From NCBI GenBank assembly GCA_945910005.1, contig OX246739.1, positions 75,147,295 to 75,211,294 of the forward strand: DNA of 64,000 nucleotides, read 5' to 3'. The notes under the pieces are model-generated. The model saw only the letters and a list, made by a program, of their open reading frames with translations, did no database searches and was not told the DNA's origin. How positions within the stretch are numbered: the stretch's first letter is position 1; each line of letters starts with the position of its first letter. Positions 1 to 11,100 of this stretch are shown one piece after another. The position numbers and the translations under genes were made by a program. This DNA is from Isoperla grammatica. Lineage: Eukaryota > Arthropoda > Insecta > Plecoptera > Perlodidae.

Positions 1-551
1 TGTGTTTTAAAATAAACCATCTAAACAAGATCGACAACAATGAATAGAACATGTACATTCCAAAGAGTTTAGAAAAATTCATACCAACGATTGACGTCAT
101 AGGCCTTTTCACAATGAAGAAGCAGGGATTGTAAAACTTACTCATTAAAAATGCTAACAGAATTGGAACTATGAACTTCTCAGACATAAAAATTATATCC
201 ACGTTATTTTTTGATAAGGATCGATCAGCTTTAGCTAATAATAATAATAAATAATAATAATAATAAAAAATGTGTCTGATGATTATTCCCTACTAGCTGG
301 TGTAGGACTATCGTGTAAGCATGAGAATAGTTACGTGGGACCAATGTCTATCAAGCCTGACCTAGCGCCGATGATTCATCGCTCACCCCCCCCCCCCCCC
401 TCCCCCCCCTTAACTTGTAGTGCGGTCTAGCTTGAGTAGGAATGTCAGTGGTGGACTTTGTATCGTGAGTGAAGTACATACGCACAAGTAACAGTGGATA
501 GCGGACTAGCAGACCAAAGTAAGGAAATATAATATATAATTGCATCATTAT
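1..551. other. Non-coding, AT-rich with poly-C tract
   Basis: No gene recognised. There is a short (AAT)n microsatellite near 230-270 and an interrupted poly-C tract at 386-409. The minus-strand open frame here starts in the 5S-like element and runs through the C tract, so it is not taken as coding. Confidence 0.6.
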
Positions 552-672
552 CCAACGGTTTAGCCACGGTCGCTTAGCCGATTCCCATACGAACACCGAA
601 GTTAAGCAATCTCGGGCTAGGTCAGAAGGTGGATGGGTGACCACTCACCTATGAAACACTAGTTACCGTTGG
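552..672 (+). mobile_element. 5S rRNA-like head of a SINE3-type element (or 5S pseudogene)
   Basis: This stretch is 121 nt, the length of eukaryotic 5S rRNA. Its ends, CCAACGG (552-558) and CCGTTGG (666-672), are perfectly complementary and would form helix I. Inside are 5S-like internal promoter blocks: CACCGAAGTTAAGCA around 595-609 (box A region) and GGATGGGTGACC around 631-642 (box C region). The segment between them and the loop after box C diverge from a functional 5S, so it is more likely the head of a 5S-derived SINE than a working rRNA gene. RNA polymerase III transcription is expected for this type, but that is inference. Confidence 0.6.
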
Positions 673-840
673 TTAGAGCGGATTGGAGGGTTCGAAAGCT
701 TGCGTAACAGTTTCGTTCTTCTCGTCGACTGCTCGGCAGTCCAGGTTAGTGGAGTAACCTATATCAAAGTTACACCGTCCTTTCGGATGGGACGTAAAGC
801 CGATTGTCTCGTTGGTACTTTTCGACAGGAGTTTTAGGAG
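673..840 (+). mobile_element. Probable body of the 5S-derived SINE
   Basis: This follows the 5S-like head directly. It has a GC-richer body with a small hairpin, CGTCC..GGACG near 777-793, and a run typical of SINE bodies (GGATGGGACGTAAAGCCG). No clear tail or target-site duplication was found, so the 3' boundary is approximate. Confidence 0.35.
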
Positions 841-1767
841 ATTTAGGGTGTGGGGCGGGAAGGGATATTCAAATTTTGGTTTTTCTGGCGAATGTAACTG
901 GCCTCCTAACTTTATGTAAGTGACTATAGCTATACACTCACTCTTCTTGCAAAACGATGTATGTTATGTTGATATTTCGATCTACTTCCTCAGATCTTTA
1001 TAAAGATATACTACACAAATTACAAACAACACTACAAGAAATAACAATAATATATAAGAATGTTTGAAAGAAAGACAGGAATCTGTTCATTTGCTTTGGA
1101 TTAGCGCGAATGAAAGGGGCAATAGATAGGGATCTGAGGTTGGTATGCGAATAATCAAGTAGGCGATTTATAGACCGCATCACAAAAGTTAGGGGTGGGG
1201 GTTAACCAATGAAACATCGGCGCCTCGCTAGTAGTGCTAGCAGCCCAGCATATTACTCTGCCACGGCTTGCGAGGCATGTGACGGCATTGTAAGGCGAGC
1301 CACTCACTACTGTAAGAACAGATGAATCATATTGAGGCTTTCACGACGTATAGATTGTCGTCACGTCACGTCACGTCGTTACGTCACGTCGATTATTAGC
1401 TACTCCATATTCCTATATAATCGATACTTCTTAGCATAGTACAGACATTGATTGATTGATGGTCAACCATATCTGTGACCATATTGTATCTATTTCAGAA
1501 TGAAAATGATCTGAAATCTGAATCGTAATCTGGTCTTAGTAACAGGTGGTATTGAGTCGAAGTCAGCCTATATCTATCATTGAAACACAAATTATCATTC
1601 CAACTATCTCAATTGTCACATACAAAACAAATGAACGCAAGTAGAGAAGATTATTCGGGTTTTGTTTAGAAAGCGGGACGTTACTATAGTATTGAATACT
1701 CTTAACTCTTAGTTGGTCTCAGACGAAGTGCAGTACCCATCCTCACCTCCCCTTTCCCTTCGCCTCC
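841..1767. other. Intergenic or intronic, no gene seen
   Basis: Only small chance open frames on either strand. A short (GTCAC)n run sits at about 1357-1391; otherwise nothing recognisable. Confidence 0.5.
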
Positions 1768-1885
1768 CCGCCCTCCTACTTGCCCCTTCCCTCCAAACAC
1801 CCCCCCGATTTTATAATCATATTTCACCCACTCATCGTCTCGATTAGCCAAGTTGCAAAAATATGGGAAGTAAAACCCAAATATC
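1768..1885 (-). repeat. Dispersed repeat family A, fragment
   Basis: Read on the minus strand, this has the phrases AACTTGGCTAATCGAGACGA, AGTGGGTGAAATATGA and GGAGGGAAGGGGCAAGTAGG in the same order as the stretch at 16855-17050 (+). Related pieces occur near 6790-6850 (-) and 23800-23850 (+). It is a mobile or dispersed repeat of unknown class; the ends are not defined. Confidence 0.55.
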
Positions 1886-2255
1886 AATCAACCTGAGTTA
1901 TTATTCTAGGGGTAGATTAGGTTAGGTTAGGCTGGTGAGTCACCACCTAGAGCAACGGAGCGTTCGCTTTCTAAACCATCCAACCATTCAAGTGTTCCGT
2001 CACCCATCTTGACATTCCGATTACAAGCGACATTCTGAGTTTAACAAAAAGTAATGAATAGAACTCGCGCCGAGTGGAACAGAACTAAGGCAATAAGAAG
2101 ATTCGCAATCTATTTTAACTGTCAAGCTCTGAACACGAATAAATCGTCGTCGCAAATGTTGCCCAAGTTAAATTGTGCGTAAATTTATTCACAGAGAATC
2201 TTTTCAAAATTGAAGATTTTCTATTTCACCTGTCCTAGAGTGATTGGTTTTGCTT
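1886..2255. other. Non-coding spacer
   Basis: No gene seen. A three-copy TTAGG run (about 1917-1931) matches the insect telomere motif but is too short to be more than coincidence. Confidence 0.5.
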
Positions 2256-3851
2256 GAACTATTCCGGCCCTGATCAAGACCTCCACAGAAAGCAGCACGC
2301 TCTGCTCATTATGAGCAGTGAACTATTCCGGCCCTGATCAAGACCTCCACAGAAAGCAACACGCTCTGCTCATTATGAGCAGTGAACTATTCCGGCCCTG
2401 ATCAAGACCTCCACAGAAAGCAACACGCTCTGCTCATTATGAGCAGTGAACTATTCCGGCCCTGATCAAGACCTCCACAGAAAGCAACACGCTCTGCTCA
2501 TTATGAGCAGTGAACTATTCCGGCCCTGATCAAGACCTCCACAGAAAGCAGCACGCTCTGCTCATTATGAGCAGTGAACTATTCCGGCCCTGATCAAGAC
2601 CTCCACAGAAAGCAGCACGCTCTGCTCATTATGAGCAGTGAACTATTCCGGCCCTGATCAAGACCTCCACAGAAAGCAACACGCTCTGCTCATTATGAGC
2701 AGTGAACTATTCCGGCCCTGATCAAGACCTCCACAGAAAGCAACACGCTCTGCTCATTATGAGCAGTGAACTATTCCGGCCCTGATCAAGACCTCCACAG
2801 AAAGCAACACGCTCTGCTCATTATGAGCAGTGAACTATTCCGGCCCTGATCAAGACCTCCACAGAAAGCAACACGCTCTGCTCATTATGAGCAGTGAACT
2901 ATTCCGGCCCTATCAAGACCTCCACAGAAAGCAACACGCTCTGCTCATTATGAGCAGTGAACTATTCCGGCCCTATCAAGACCTCCACAGAAAGCAACAC
3001 GCTCTGCTCATTATGAGCAGTGAACTATTCCGGCCCTGATCAAGACCTCCACAGAAAGCAACACGCTCTGCTCATTATGAGCAGCGAACTATTCCGGCCC
3101 TGATCAAGACCTCCACAGAAAGCAGCACGCTCTGCTCATTATGAGCAGTGAACTATTCCGGCCCTGATCAAGACCTCCACAGAAAGTAACACGCTCTGCT
3201 CATTATGAGCAGTGAACTATTCCGGCCCTGATCAAGACCTCCACAGAAAGCAGCACGCTCTGCTCATTATGAGCAGTGAACTATTCCGGCCCTGATCAAG
3301 ACCTCCACAGAAAGCAACACGCTCTGCTCATTATGAGCAGTGAACTATTCCGGCCCTGATCAAGACCTCCACAGAAAGCAACACGCTCTGCTCATTATGA
3401 GCAGTGAACTATTCCGGCCCTGATCAAGACCTCCACAGAAAGCAACACGCTCTGCTCATTATGAGCAGTGAACTATTCCGGCCCTGATCAAGACCTCCAC
3501 AGAAAGCAACACGCTCTGCTCATTATGAGCAGTGAACTATTCCGGCCCTGATCAAGACCTCCACAGAAAGCAACACGCTCTGCTCATTATGAGCAGTGAA
3601 CTATTCCGGCCCTGATCAAGACCTCCATAGAAAGCAACACGCTCTGCTCATTATGAGCAGTGAACTATTCCGGCCCTGATCAAGACCTCCACAGAAAGCA
3701 ACACGCTCTGCTCATTATGAGCAGTGAACTATTCCGGCCCTGATCAAGACCTCCACAGAAAGCAACACGCTCTGCTCATTATGAGCAGTGAACTATTCCG
3801 GCCCTCAAGACCTCCACAGAAAGCAACATGCCCTGCTCATTTTAAGCAGCA
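2256..3851. repeat. 64-bp tandem satellite, about 25 copies
   Basis: A unit beginning GAACTATTCCGGCCCTGATC recurs every 64 bp with very few substitutions. Each unit contains the palindrome CTGCTCAT-T-ATGAGCAG (8-bp perfect arms), so the array is a series of potential hairpins. Two units near 2910 and 2970 lost 1 bp and are 63 bp long, which alone creates a short in-frame run; it is not a gene. The last unit (about 3787-3851) is the most diverged, as expected at an array edge. Confidence 0.95.
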
Positions 3852-5087
3852 CCCGATTACAAACGGGTGTTCCTCTCTTATGAGATAATCTATGAGAGTA
3901 AATTCAAACATTCATACAAAGTTTATACAGTCAATATGTATAATTTATAATGCAAAATACTGAAGTTTGCCTCACGTTGGTTCAGACCTTCAGTGCAATA
4001 CTGTGCATTGTTTGAAATAGTTATGGTTGAGACAGGAAGGTTGAGTCGCATTGTGTCTACCGGATGCTATAGTTCGTATGGCGCTTGTTGCATTACATAC
4101 AAGGCGACGAACTTTCATTTACATTTTGATGATACAATATATAGTTTCTCTGTGGAGAAGTTAGCTTGCTAATATTATTTATGGTTTTCTCACCGCAAAC
4201 TCTGCTTGATTTTCGCTTTGTACAACACACAAGCGTAAAGTACTGAACATGTAGGAGTTATTGAAGAGAGGGTTTTGTGTCCTCTATGAAGCTATAGACA
4301 TTCAAATGTTCGGACCAGTCAGGGCTCAAAAAGCTTGAGTATTTATCTGTACAATATGCATTACGTTTGGGTTAATTTTACATATGTTTATTTTCGTTAT
4401 CTGTAGGCCTAGACCCTGATCAGCTGATGCCTTTGAGAGCTGACTTCCACAGACTCTTAAAGCATGTCTTCTAACTATTAGCCAAGCGTGACTCCTTACT
4501 TTTAACTTTGCTCATTGTTAACTAAAACTAGACAAAAGGGGCAAAAAAATCACCGTTTATTGGCTTATCGGTGTACATAACATTTCCATATGAGCTTCCC
4601 CGCTATATTACTCTATATTACACCATTCACGTTTATGTTACCAGTATGTTCGACTTGGCAGCTGTGCAATGTCTATATTCAACTCTTGAGATTAAGTAGT
4701 ATGTAGGTAGTAAATACCTGTTATTTAATGTCAGGCCTAACTATTTTAAACATAAAAATATTGGATGTAATAAGACCTGGGAATCTGCCAAAAATGCATA
4801 GATACATTTACAGCCGTTAAAATTAGTAACCATTTAGAATTTTTTAGTACAAAATAGATTCCATAACTCTTCAGTTCAAATCAGGTCCAAAAGTTTCTCA
4901 ATTAATCTCTTCACCACTCAACTAGTAATTGGGTGTCTGACAATCAAGCAACGCTAAATAACAGAAACCCAACGAACGAGGAATAAAACGACCCAGCTTG
5001 ATCTTAACTCGTTGTCCGATAGTTTTCGCAATGATTGACGAATCATCCGCGAACAATATTTAACCCCCGATAAAACTACAATAATTC
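3852..5087. other. Non-coding, AT-rich
   Basis: No open frame of note, RNA gene or recognisable repeat was seen here. Confidence 0.5.
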
Positions 5088-5264
5088 GAACTTGTGAATA
5101 GACGATCTTGTGAATAGACGAGCTTGTGAATAGACGAGCTCGCGAATATACAATCTTGCGAAAAGACGAGCTTGTGAATAGACGATCTTGTGAATAGACG
5201 AGCTTGTGAATAGACGAGCTTGTGAATAGACGATCTTGTGAATAGACGAGCTTGTGAATAGACC
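5088..5264. repeat. 16-bp tandem repeat, about 11 copies
   Basis: Unit CTTGTGAATAGACGAG with alternating GAGC/GATC variants. The unit has no stop codon on the minus strand, so all three minus frames are open across it. These open frames are a by-product of the repeat. Confidence 0.9.
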
Positions 5265-5955
5265 AAAATGTGAAATCCAAAAATCGCTATTTATGTAAAG
5301 CAGATTCACACAGTAAACATATTTTCTAGAAAGTCCTGAAAAAAATTGATTTCTATTGTCAGCGGGTGGATGGTAACCGCAACCTCACTATTTCGAACAT
5401 GTATAGCGAGTAATTGAAGAACTCGGCAGACAATACACATGGATATGAGATCTTATAGTGTAAGCAAATCACATTAGCCATAGTGCAATGCGAAACGATG
5501 GCTCCTTGGACAAACATGGAATAAAAACCCTGTTCTATTTGCATTCGACCTAACAAGCTTAATATGTCTACAAAGAATCACAGGATAGGTTTACTTACAG
5601 AAATATGGTGCTTTATGATTGAGTGCGTTCGAACGTGTTCTTTCTTTTTAACATTTCAGCATTGTAGCTGAAAAACACGGAAGAAAAAACCGCAACTAAA
5701 ATGAATGTAAGTTTAAAATTATTCAAGCGCAGGAGTTGTTTAGTTAACGTATTTGAGTCATAAGTAAATAATATAATATGGAAGGAAAGCTGAGGGGGAA
5801 AATAGTAGACGCAGACAAAGATTGGAGTATGCAAAAGATAACTCAGGACATGTATTGTAAACTAAATATAGAAATGAATACACAGGACAGGGAAAGGAAT
5901 GGAGTGAATAGACCTGAATAAACAAAACAAAATCATGTGTATAAATAGCCTGCCC
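5265..5955. other. Non-coding spacer
   Basis: Nothing recognisable. The small minus-strand frames at 5359-5556 and 5613-5834 show no family motif and look like chance. Confidence 0.45.
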
Positions 5956-6227
5956 AGTGCCCAGAGACTGCTACTTTATCGTGGTGGGCAGGTTGGCGTG
6001 CTTTGATGACCCCGAAGCGGCGGCCGCACAGGCGGAGGGTTACTTAGAGGGTAGTGGGTGGATACCCACCAAGCGACCCTCGAGGTATGTATCCGACACA
6101 TACACTCCTTATGGCGCCGGCCGCACTGAACCATCCAACCTAGCCTACCAGCCTAGCGGGTAGCCTGGCGTGTAGCGAGGTAAACAGTCGTGTTGGTTTA
6201 TTTCATCTACCCACCAGGCTCTCAACT

Positions 6228-6377
6228 ATGGAGGAGCAGCTCATCGCGGCAGTTTACAAGCAAAAAGCAATTTGGGACCCAGCAGACCAACTGAGAAAAA
6301 ACTAAAAAATTCTCAAATCTTTGTGGGCCGAAGTGTCCAAGGAAGTTGCACTCATACGTTCATACATGCATTGTTAA
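6228..6377 (+). pseudogene. MADF-domain (Myb/SANT-like) fragment, stop-interrupted
   Basis: An ATG at 6228 opens a frame starting MEEQLIAAV, then a WDPAD segment, a TAA at codon 26 (6303-6305), and in the same frame KSLWAEVSKEV before the next stop. The spacing of the leading hydrophobic helix (LIAAV), the aromatic-Asp pair (WD) and the later W..V..E resembles the three-helix MADF domain found in arthropod DNA-binding proteins and in Harbinger-associated proteins. Only the first part of the domain is present and the frame is broken, so it cannot make a full domain. It lies between the inverted arms of the Harbinger relic and points towards the transposase fragment on the other strand. Similarity is judged by eye. 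Confidence 0.5.
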
Positions 6378-6570
6378 AAAATTTATCTGGGTACTTCCTC
6401 ATCTTCTTATAAACTCGTAGAAATTCACCATCATTTTCTCTGTCAGAGTTGTACTCGTGCACCCACGTACCCATGTAATTCCCTAAATTCCCATAACGGA
6501 GGTAGGGACTATCACACAGAAGAAGTATTTTAGATAATTTTGATAGGGACATTTTGACAGCACGACTCAC
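6352..6570 (-). pseudogene. HARBI1-like transposase N-terminal fragment
   Basis: A 72-codon minus-strand frame contains the run WVHEYNSDRENDGEF followed by LRVYKKMRKYPDKFF. In PIF/Harbinger nucleases a W-V-H...R...GEF...L..LR.DP.KF pattern precedes the helical region before the DDE catalytic core, and this matches that layout. The frame ends right where homology should continue towards a YFRMS-like motif, and the neighbouring MADF fragment occupies that position, suggesting that a large internal deletion joined the two genes. No catalytic residues are present in the window. Confidence 0.45.
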
Positions 6571-6850
6571 ACTTTCATACTAGATTCTACCTAGGTTGTT
6601 CCATCCTGCAGTGCGGCCACGATATATCTACCCTCCACCCACCACCCTCCACCCTCTACCCACTACCCTCTAAGTAAGTAACCCTCCGCCTGTGCGGCCT
6701 CGGCTCGAGGGCTATGCCGGCGGAAGCGTATGCTTCTGGCAGGGCCACGTTAGCCGGACAGGTGGAGGTGGACAAGCCTGATGTATGACAGTGCACGCCC
6801 CATCCCCCTTACGTCCTACTTGTCCCTTTCCTCCAATCAACCCCCGACGT

Positions 6851-9800
6851 CATGTGACATATTTGTCGAGTACTACGTTAAACAGTAAATAATATCTCAC
6901 ACAAGTCACAACTTCTGGATGTACAGTATTTGACTTATTCCAGCGAGAGATAAAATAATTGTGTTTAATTGTGTACAAACTCACCGACACAATATTAATG
7001 TTTGTTGTGAGAGGATAGTTATTCCCATTTGTGATGTTACTCTTTGTTACAACGACTAACACTACTGTATAATGTTGCCGTGTGGCCTGTACGAGCATGT
7101 ATGTGTCACACTGACTGATGAATGTTATTTACTTTAGGGAATAGAATTATAGAGAAGAGTAGCTAAATGTGTGACCACTATTCAAAGAGGTAAAACAGGG
7201 ACTCGCATAGACCGATCATATCATAGATCAATCATTTATATTTCGATATGGTTCGGAAAGCGTGTATTCCAGATAACTATGTTTAAATTAAAAATTAATA
7301 AAAAACAATGTAGCTTTGATTAATTAAAGCTCATTGTAATATTGCGCAAAGTAGTTTTTAAATAAAATATTCATTCTTTTGCAGAAACTCGTCTAGTACT
7401 TTATGAATTCGGGATTTTTTTAAGTAATAATAGACTGTTTTTTTTGGTTAAGAAATTAAATATTTGTAGTTCAATTTGTTGCTTTGTAATGTACCGTACA
7501 TTTTAATGACGCAGTGAAATGGTAACTAAAACCTGTATTGAAGGGCTGAGCCCCAAGCAGTCAGATATTCGTAACTGCAAATAGCGCCAACTGGAAAATA
7601 CACACCGAGTAATAAAAGCTTGCTGTGCAATTTTTAAACTTTGTATTTTATAATTGTTTGATTGTTTTTATTTTATTTTACGAGCTTTATTAATTTTGTC
7701 AGAGTATATTAAGAATGGTTTGTATCTCTATTTGCCATGCACGTGTTCTTGCCATTTCCACATCCGCTCAGTTCATGTCCGAGAATATGTTCATTTCCAT
7801 CCCTTTGCTGTTCTACCTCGCAAACAAGTCGGCTGCGTTGGAGTAGATTGCTCGGTGCAAATGAACAAATGTAATGCACAGCCCAGGGCGGCCATTGTGT
7901 TTTACATATTTTAATTTTACACATTCAACATTTCAAGTCAACACAATTTAATGAAATGTTTTTAATAAAATCACAAGGTTGCATCAACGGAATGCAGGGT
8001 AACAATGACGAGGGGGTGGAGTAGAAAGGGGGGGAGAAGGAATGTGCCTCGGGGGTACTTTCTTTCCATTCATGTATAATAACGTCGGCGGAAACCAGCC
8101 TCCATACATGTTTTGTAAGCGAAGCTTGTCAAAGATTCACATTGAAGCACAACCGTTATGATAGGGTATCAAGTTACAAGATAACGAGGGGGCGTATGTG
8201 TATGTACACATTTCACGTACAAATTTCCTTCCGAAGAGTTTTTTTTTCAACTTTTTTCCTCGTGTTATATATCTATTGTCTTTTCGAATTGCCAACTTTT
8301 ATGCTTTTGTCTTATTTTAGGAAATTTTATGAAGAATATATGTAATCATGCTTGTTTATAATTAAATAAATTGTTTTTCTCCATAAAAAACGTACAAATT
8401 CCCGACATTGTCAAAACGGACTCTCAAAACGAAAGTGGATATTCCTAGTGAAAACACGCGGACTAAGGGAGCTCTTGAACCGGGTTGGTGAGCAAATAAC
8501 CTAATTGAATCTTCTCAATTGTCTGAATTCGTGAAGTGAAACAGCGTCAATGGGGACAAAAGCTTACCATTCTATTTCAAGTCCTATCTTAATCAAAGTC
8601 AGTTGTGGAACTCCGACTCCGAGTATTCTGCATCACATGACTTGCTAATACATAATAACAATTGAATATTCATACGTTATTCTATGAGCGGGGTAAAATG
8701 CAGGTGGTTCGCAGCTTGCATTGCTCTCACTGAAGTGACCATTATATCACAAGAAGGACGATGAAAAAAGGAATTGTAGCATTTCTCTAACAAACATTCT
8801 GTTGAGTAATTGGAACATTAATCAAGCTTAAGGTAGACACGGTGGTAGTCGGCCATGTATGTATATCCTAGCCCCTGTTTACGCAGCGAGCGCTTCCATT
8901 TGGAATACGCTTTTGCAGCGGTGCTTTTAGACCTAGACGCAATAGGACCTTTTGTTCTAGAAGATCCCCAAATAAATACATTTCCATTATTTGTTCTATA
9001 CCAGTTACTGACAATATACTGACATGGATGGGTATAATGTGAACAAACTTAATATAATTCTATTCTTTTAGGAAATAGTCATTACCCACCTTAAAAATTG
9101 GTTAATTGGAATGTGATTCGTTGTCTAACTATGACCTCATGTTCTCTTTTTACCGCTAAAATGATGTGTGGAATTTTCAATAAACTTTTATACTTATATT
9201 TAACCTTTTCTAAATTTTGGAATTGAAATATTTTGTATTCAGAAATGTCTATAAATTACTAGAAGTTCTCCTCATTGAAAGTTTACTACAACGCGTAATA
9301 CTTTATAGAGTAAAGATTGATTTATTCCCAAAATAGGTCTTATAGCCTACCTTTAACACACAACAATATACAACAAGCGAACTGAATTGCTAACAATATA
9401 ACGCCACGTCCTTTTATTGCATGACCTATTTATCTCCCCCCACCCCACCAAGTATCTGTATATATACAAGTTTGTTTCCGTGGATTAATGTCAAAGGTAT
9501 TTCTTCGTTCTTACCACTTATCAAGCTTCCCATGCCATTCTTTAAAACGATGCGATGCCAAGAAAAAAGCTCCACGTATAATCATAAATATGAAATTATT
9601 CAAACGCATTGACCTATTTTGTAAGCAACTAATATAGTAATTTTCAAATTCAATATAGAAATATTTTCAGACAGAAACATTTTTACAACTTTAAAACAGT
9701 TTCGTCATCGTTCGTAAATCAAAACTAATAACTAATAAGTTATTTTAAACAAAGTTACCTTACTTGAACCGCTAAGCAGCTGTAAACGACATTAGAAATA

Positions 9801-10084
9801 AATACAGTTTTCTTCCTGGAGATAGGAAGGTATTGTTCGAATTTCTAACATTGAAGTTTTAGTTTTCAAACGGGGAGACACCTTTCATCTTTAATGCTAC
9901 TTAACTTCAACATAATTAATTAAAGGCTTGCAAACTTTTGGTTTTGTTGGCCATAATCTTTAGAAGAATACTCCTAGTAGATAATTTAAAAATATCGAAG
10001 TAGATGCGAAGTAATCAGCTAAAACGACGCAAACAAGTGCCTTTATATCTTCTGTGACTTCGTTCAGTGGTGGGATAAGTGTGT
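6851..10084. other. Non-coding, AT-rich; no gene seen
   Basis: Several frames of 60-90 codons occur on both strands (for example 7654-7914 +), but none shows a domain, signal peptide followed by a plausible mature protein, or splice context that I can defend. No tandem repeat was seen. Confidence 0.45.
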
Positions 10085-11100
10085 TCGTCCGCCTTGCGCC
10101 ACTGTAGGCGTCCGCCTAGCGCCACTGTAGGCGTCCGTCTTGCGCCACTGTAGGCGTCCGCCTTGCGCTACTGTAGGCGTCCGCCTTGCGCCACTGTAGG
10201 CGTCCGTCTTGCGCCACTGTAGGCGTCCGCCTTGCGCCACTGTAGGCGTCCGCCTTGCGCCACTGTAGGCGTCCGCCTTGCGCCACTGTAGGCGTCCGCC
10301 TTGCGCCACTGTAGGCGTCCGTCTTGCGCCACTGTAGGCGTCCGTCTTGCGCCACTGTAGGCGTCCGTCTTGCGCCACTGTAGGCGTCCGCCTTGCGCTA
10401 CTGTAGGCGTCCGCCTTGCGCTACTGTAGGCGTCCGCCTTGCGCCACTGTAGGCGTCCGCCTTGCGCCACTGTAGCAGTCCGTCTTGCGCCACTGTAGGC
10501 GTCCGTCTTGCGCCACTGTAGGCGTCCGCCTTGCGCCACTGTAGGCGTCCGTCTTGCGCCACTGTAGGCGTCCGTCTTGCGCCACTGTAGGCGTCCGCCT
10601 TGCGCCACTGTAGGCGTCCGTCTTGCGCCACTGTAGGCGTCCGCCTTGCGCTACTGTAGGCGTCCGCCTTGCGCCACTGTAGGCGTCCGCCTTGCGCCAC
10701 TGTAGCAGTCCGTCTTGCGCCACTGTAGCAGTCCGTCTTGCGCCACTGTAGGCGTCCGCCTTGCGCTACTGTAGGCGTCCGCCTTGCGCCACTGTAGGCG
10801 ACCGCCTTGCGCCACTGTAGGCGTCCGCCTTGCGCCACTGTAGGCGTCCGCCTTGCGCTACTGTAGGCGTCCGCCTTGCGCCACTGTAGGCGTCCGTCTT
10901 GCGCCACTGTAGGCGTCCGCCTTGCGCCACTGTAGGCGTCCGCCTTGCGCCACTGTAGGCGTCCGCCTTGCGCCACTGTAGGCGTCCGCCTTGCGCCACT
11001 GTAGGCGTCCGCCTTGCGCTACTGTAGGCGTCCGCCTTGCGCCACTGTAGGCGTCCGTCTTGCGCCACTGTAGGCGTCCGCCTTGCGCCACTGTAGGCGT
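10085..11100. repeat. 23-bp minisatellite, about 44 copies
   Basis: Unit GCGCCACTGTAGGCGTCCGCCTT, with C/T variants (GCCTT or GTCTT; GCCAC or GCTAC) and a few AGCAGTCC variants. The minus strand of the unit lacks a stop in any frame. Since 23 is not a multiple of 3, every minus frame cycles through the same 23-residue peptide, giving several overlapping open frames up to 192 codons. These are artefacts of the repeat. The array is GC-rich and stands out from its AT-rich flanks. Confidence 0.95.

Larger units (their letters stand above)
5990..6850. mobile_element. PIF/Harbinger-type DNA transposon relic between inverted repeats
   Basis: Two inverted GC-rich arms bracket the region: 6012-6060 (+) and its reverse complement at 6661-6702, sharing GCCGCACAGGCGGAGGGTTA and a following AGAGGGTAGTGGGT. 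Between them lie a broken MADF-domain fragment (+) and a fragment resembling the N-terminus of a HARBI1-type transposase (-). PIF/Harbinger elements commonly encode a transposase plus a Myb/MADF-like DNA-binding protein, so the pair supports this class. The right outer part (6700-6850) also matches dispersed repeat family A, so the outer boundary may be a nested repeat. Confidence 0.5.

Noticed and set aside
1917..1931. Interstitial telomeric TTAGG repeat
   Set aside because: Only three units; expected by chance in such a window.
2830..3039. 69-codon frame in the 64-bp satellite
   Set aside because: Arises solely because two units are 63 bp; elsewhere the frame shifts and stops.
4954..5309. 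Three overlapping minus frames of 68-108 codons
   Set aside because: Products of the 16-bp repeat, low complexity.
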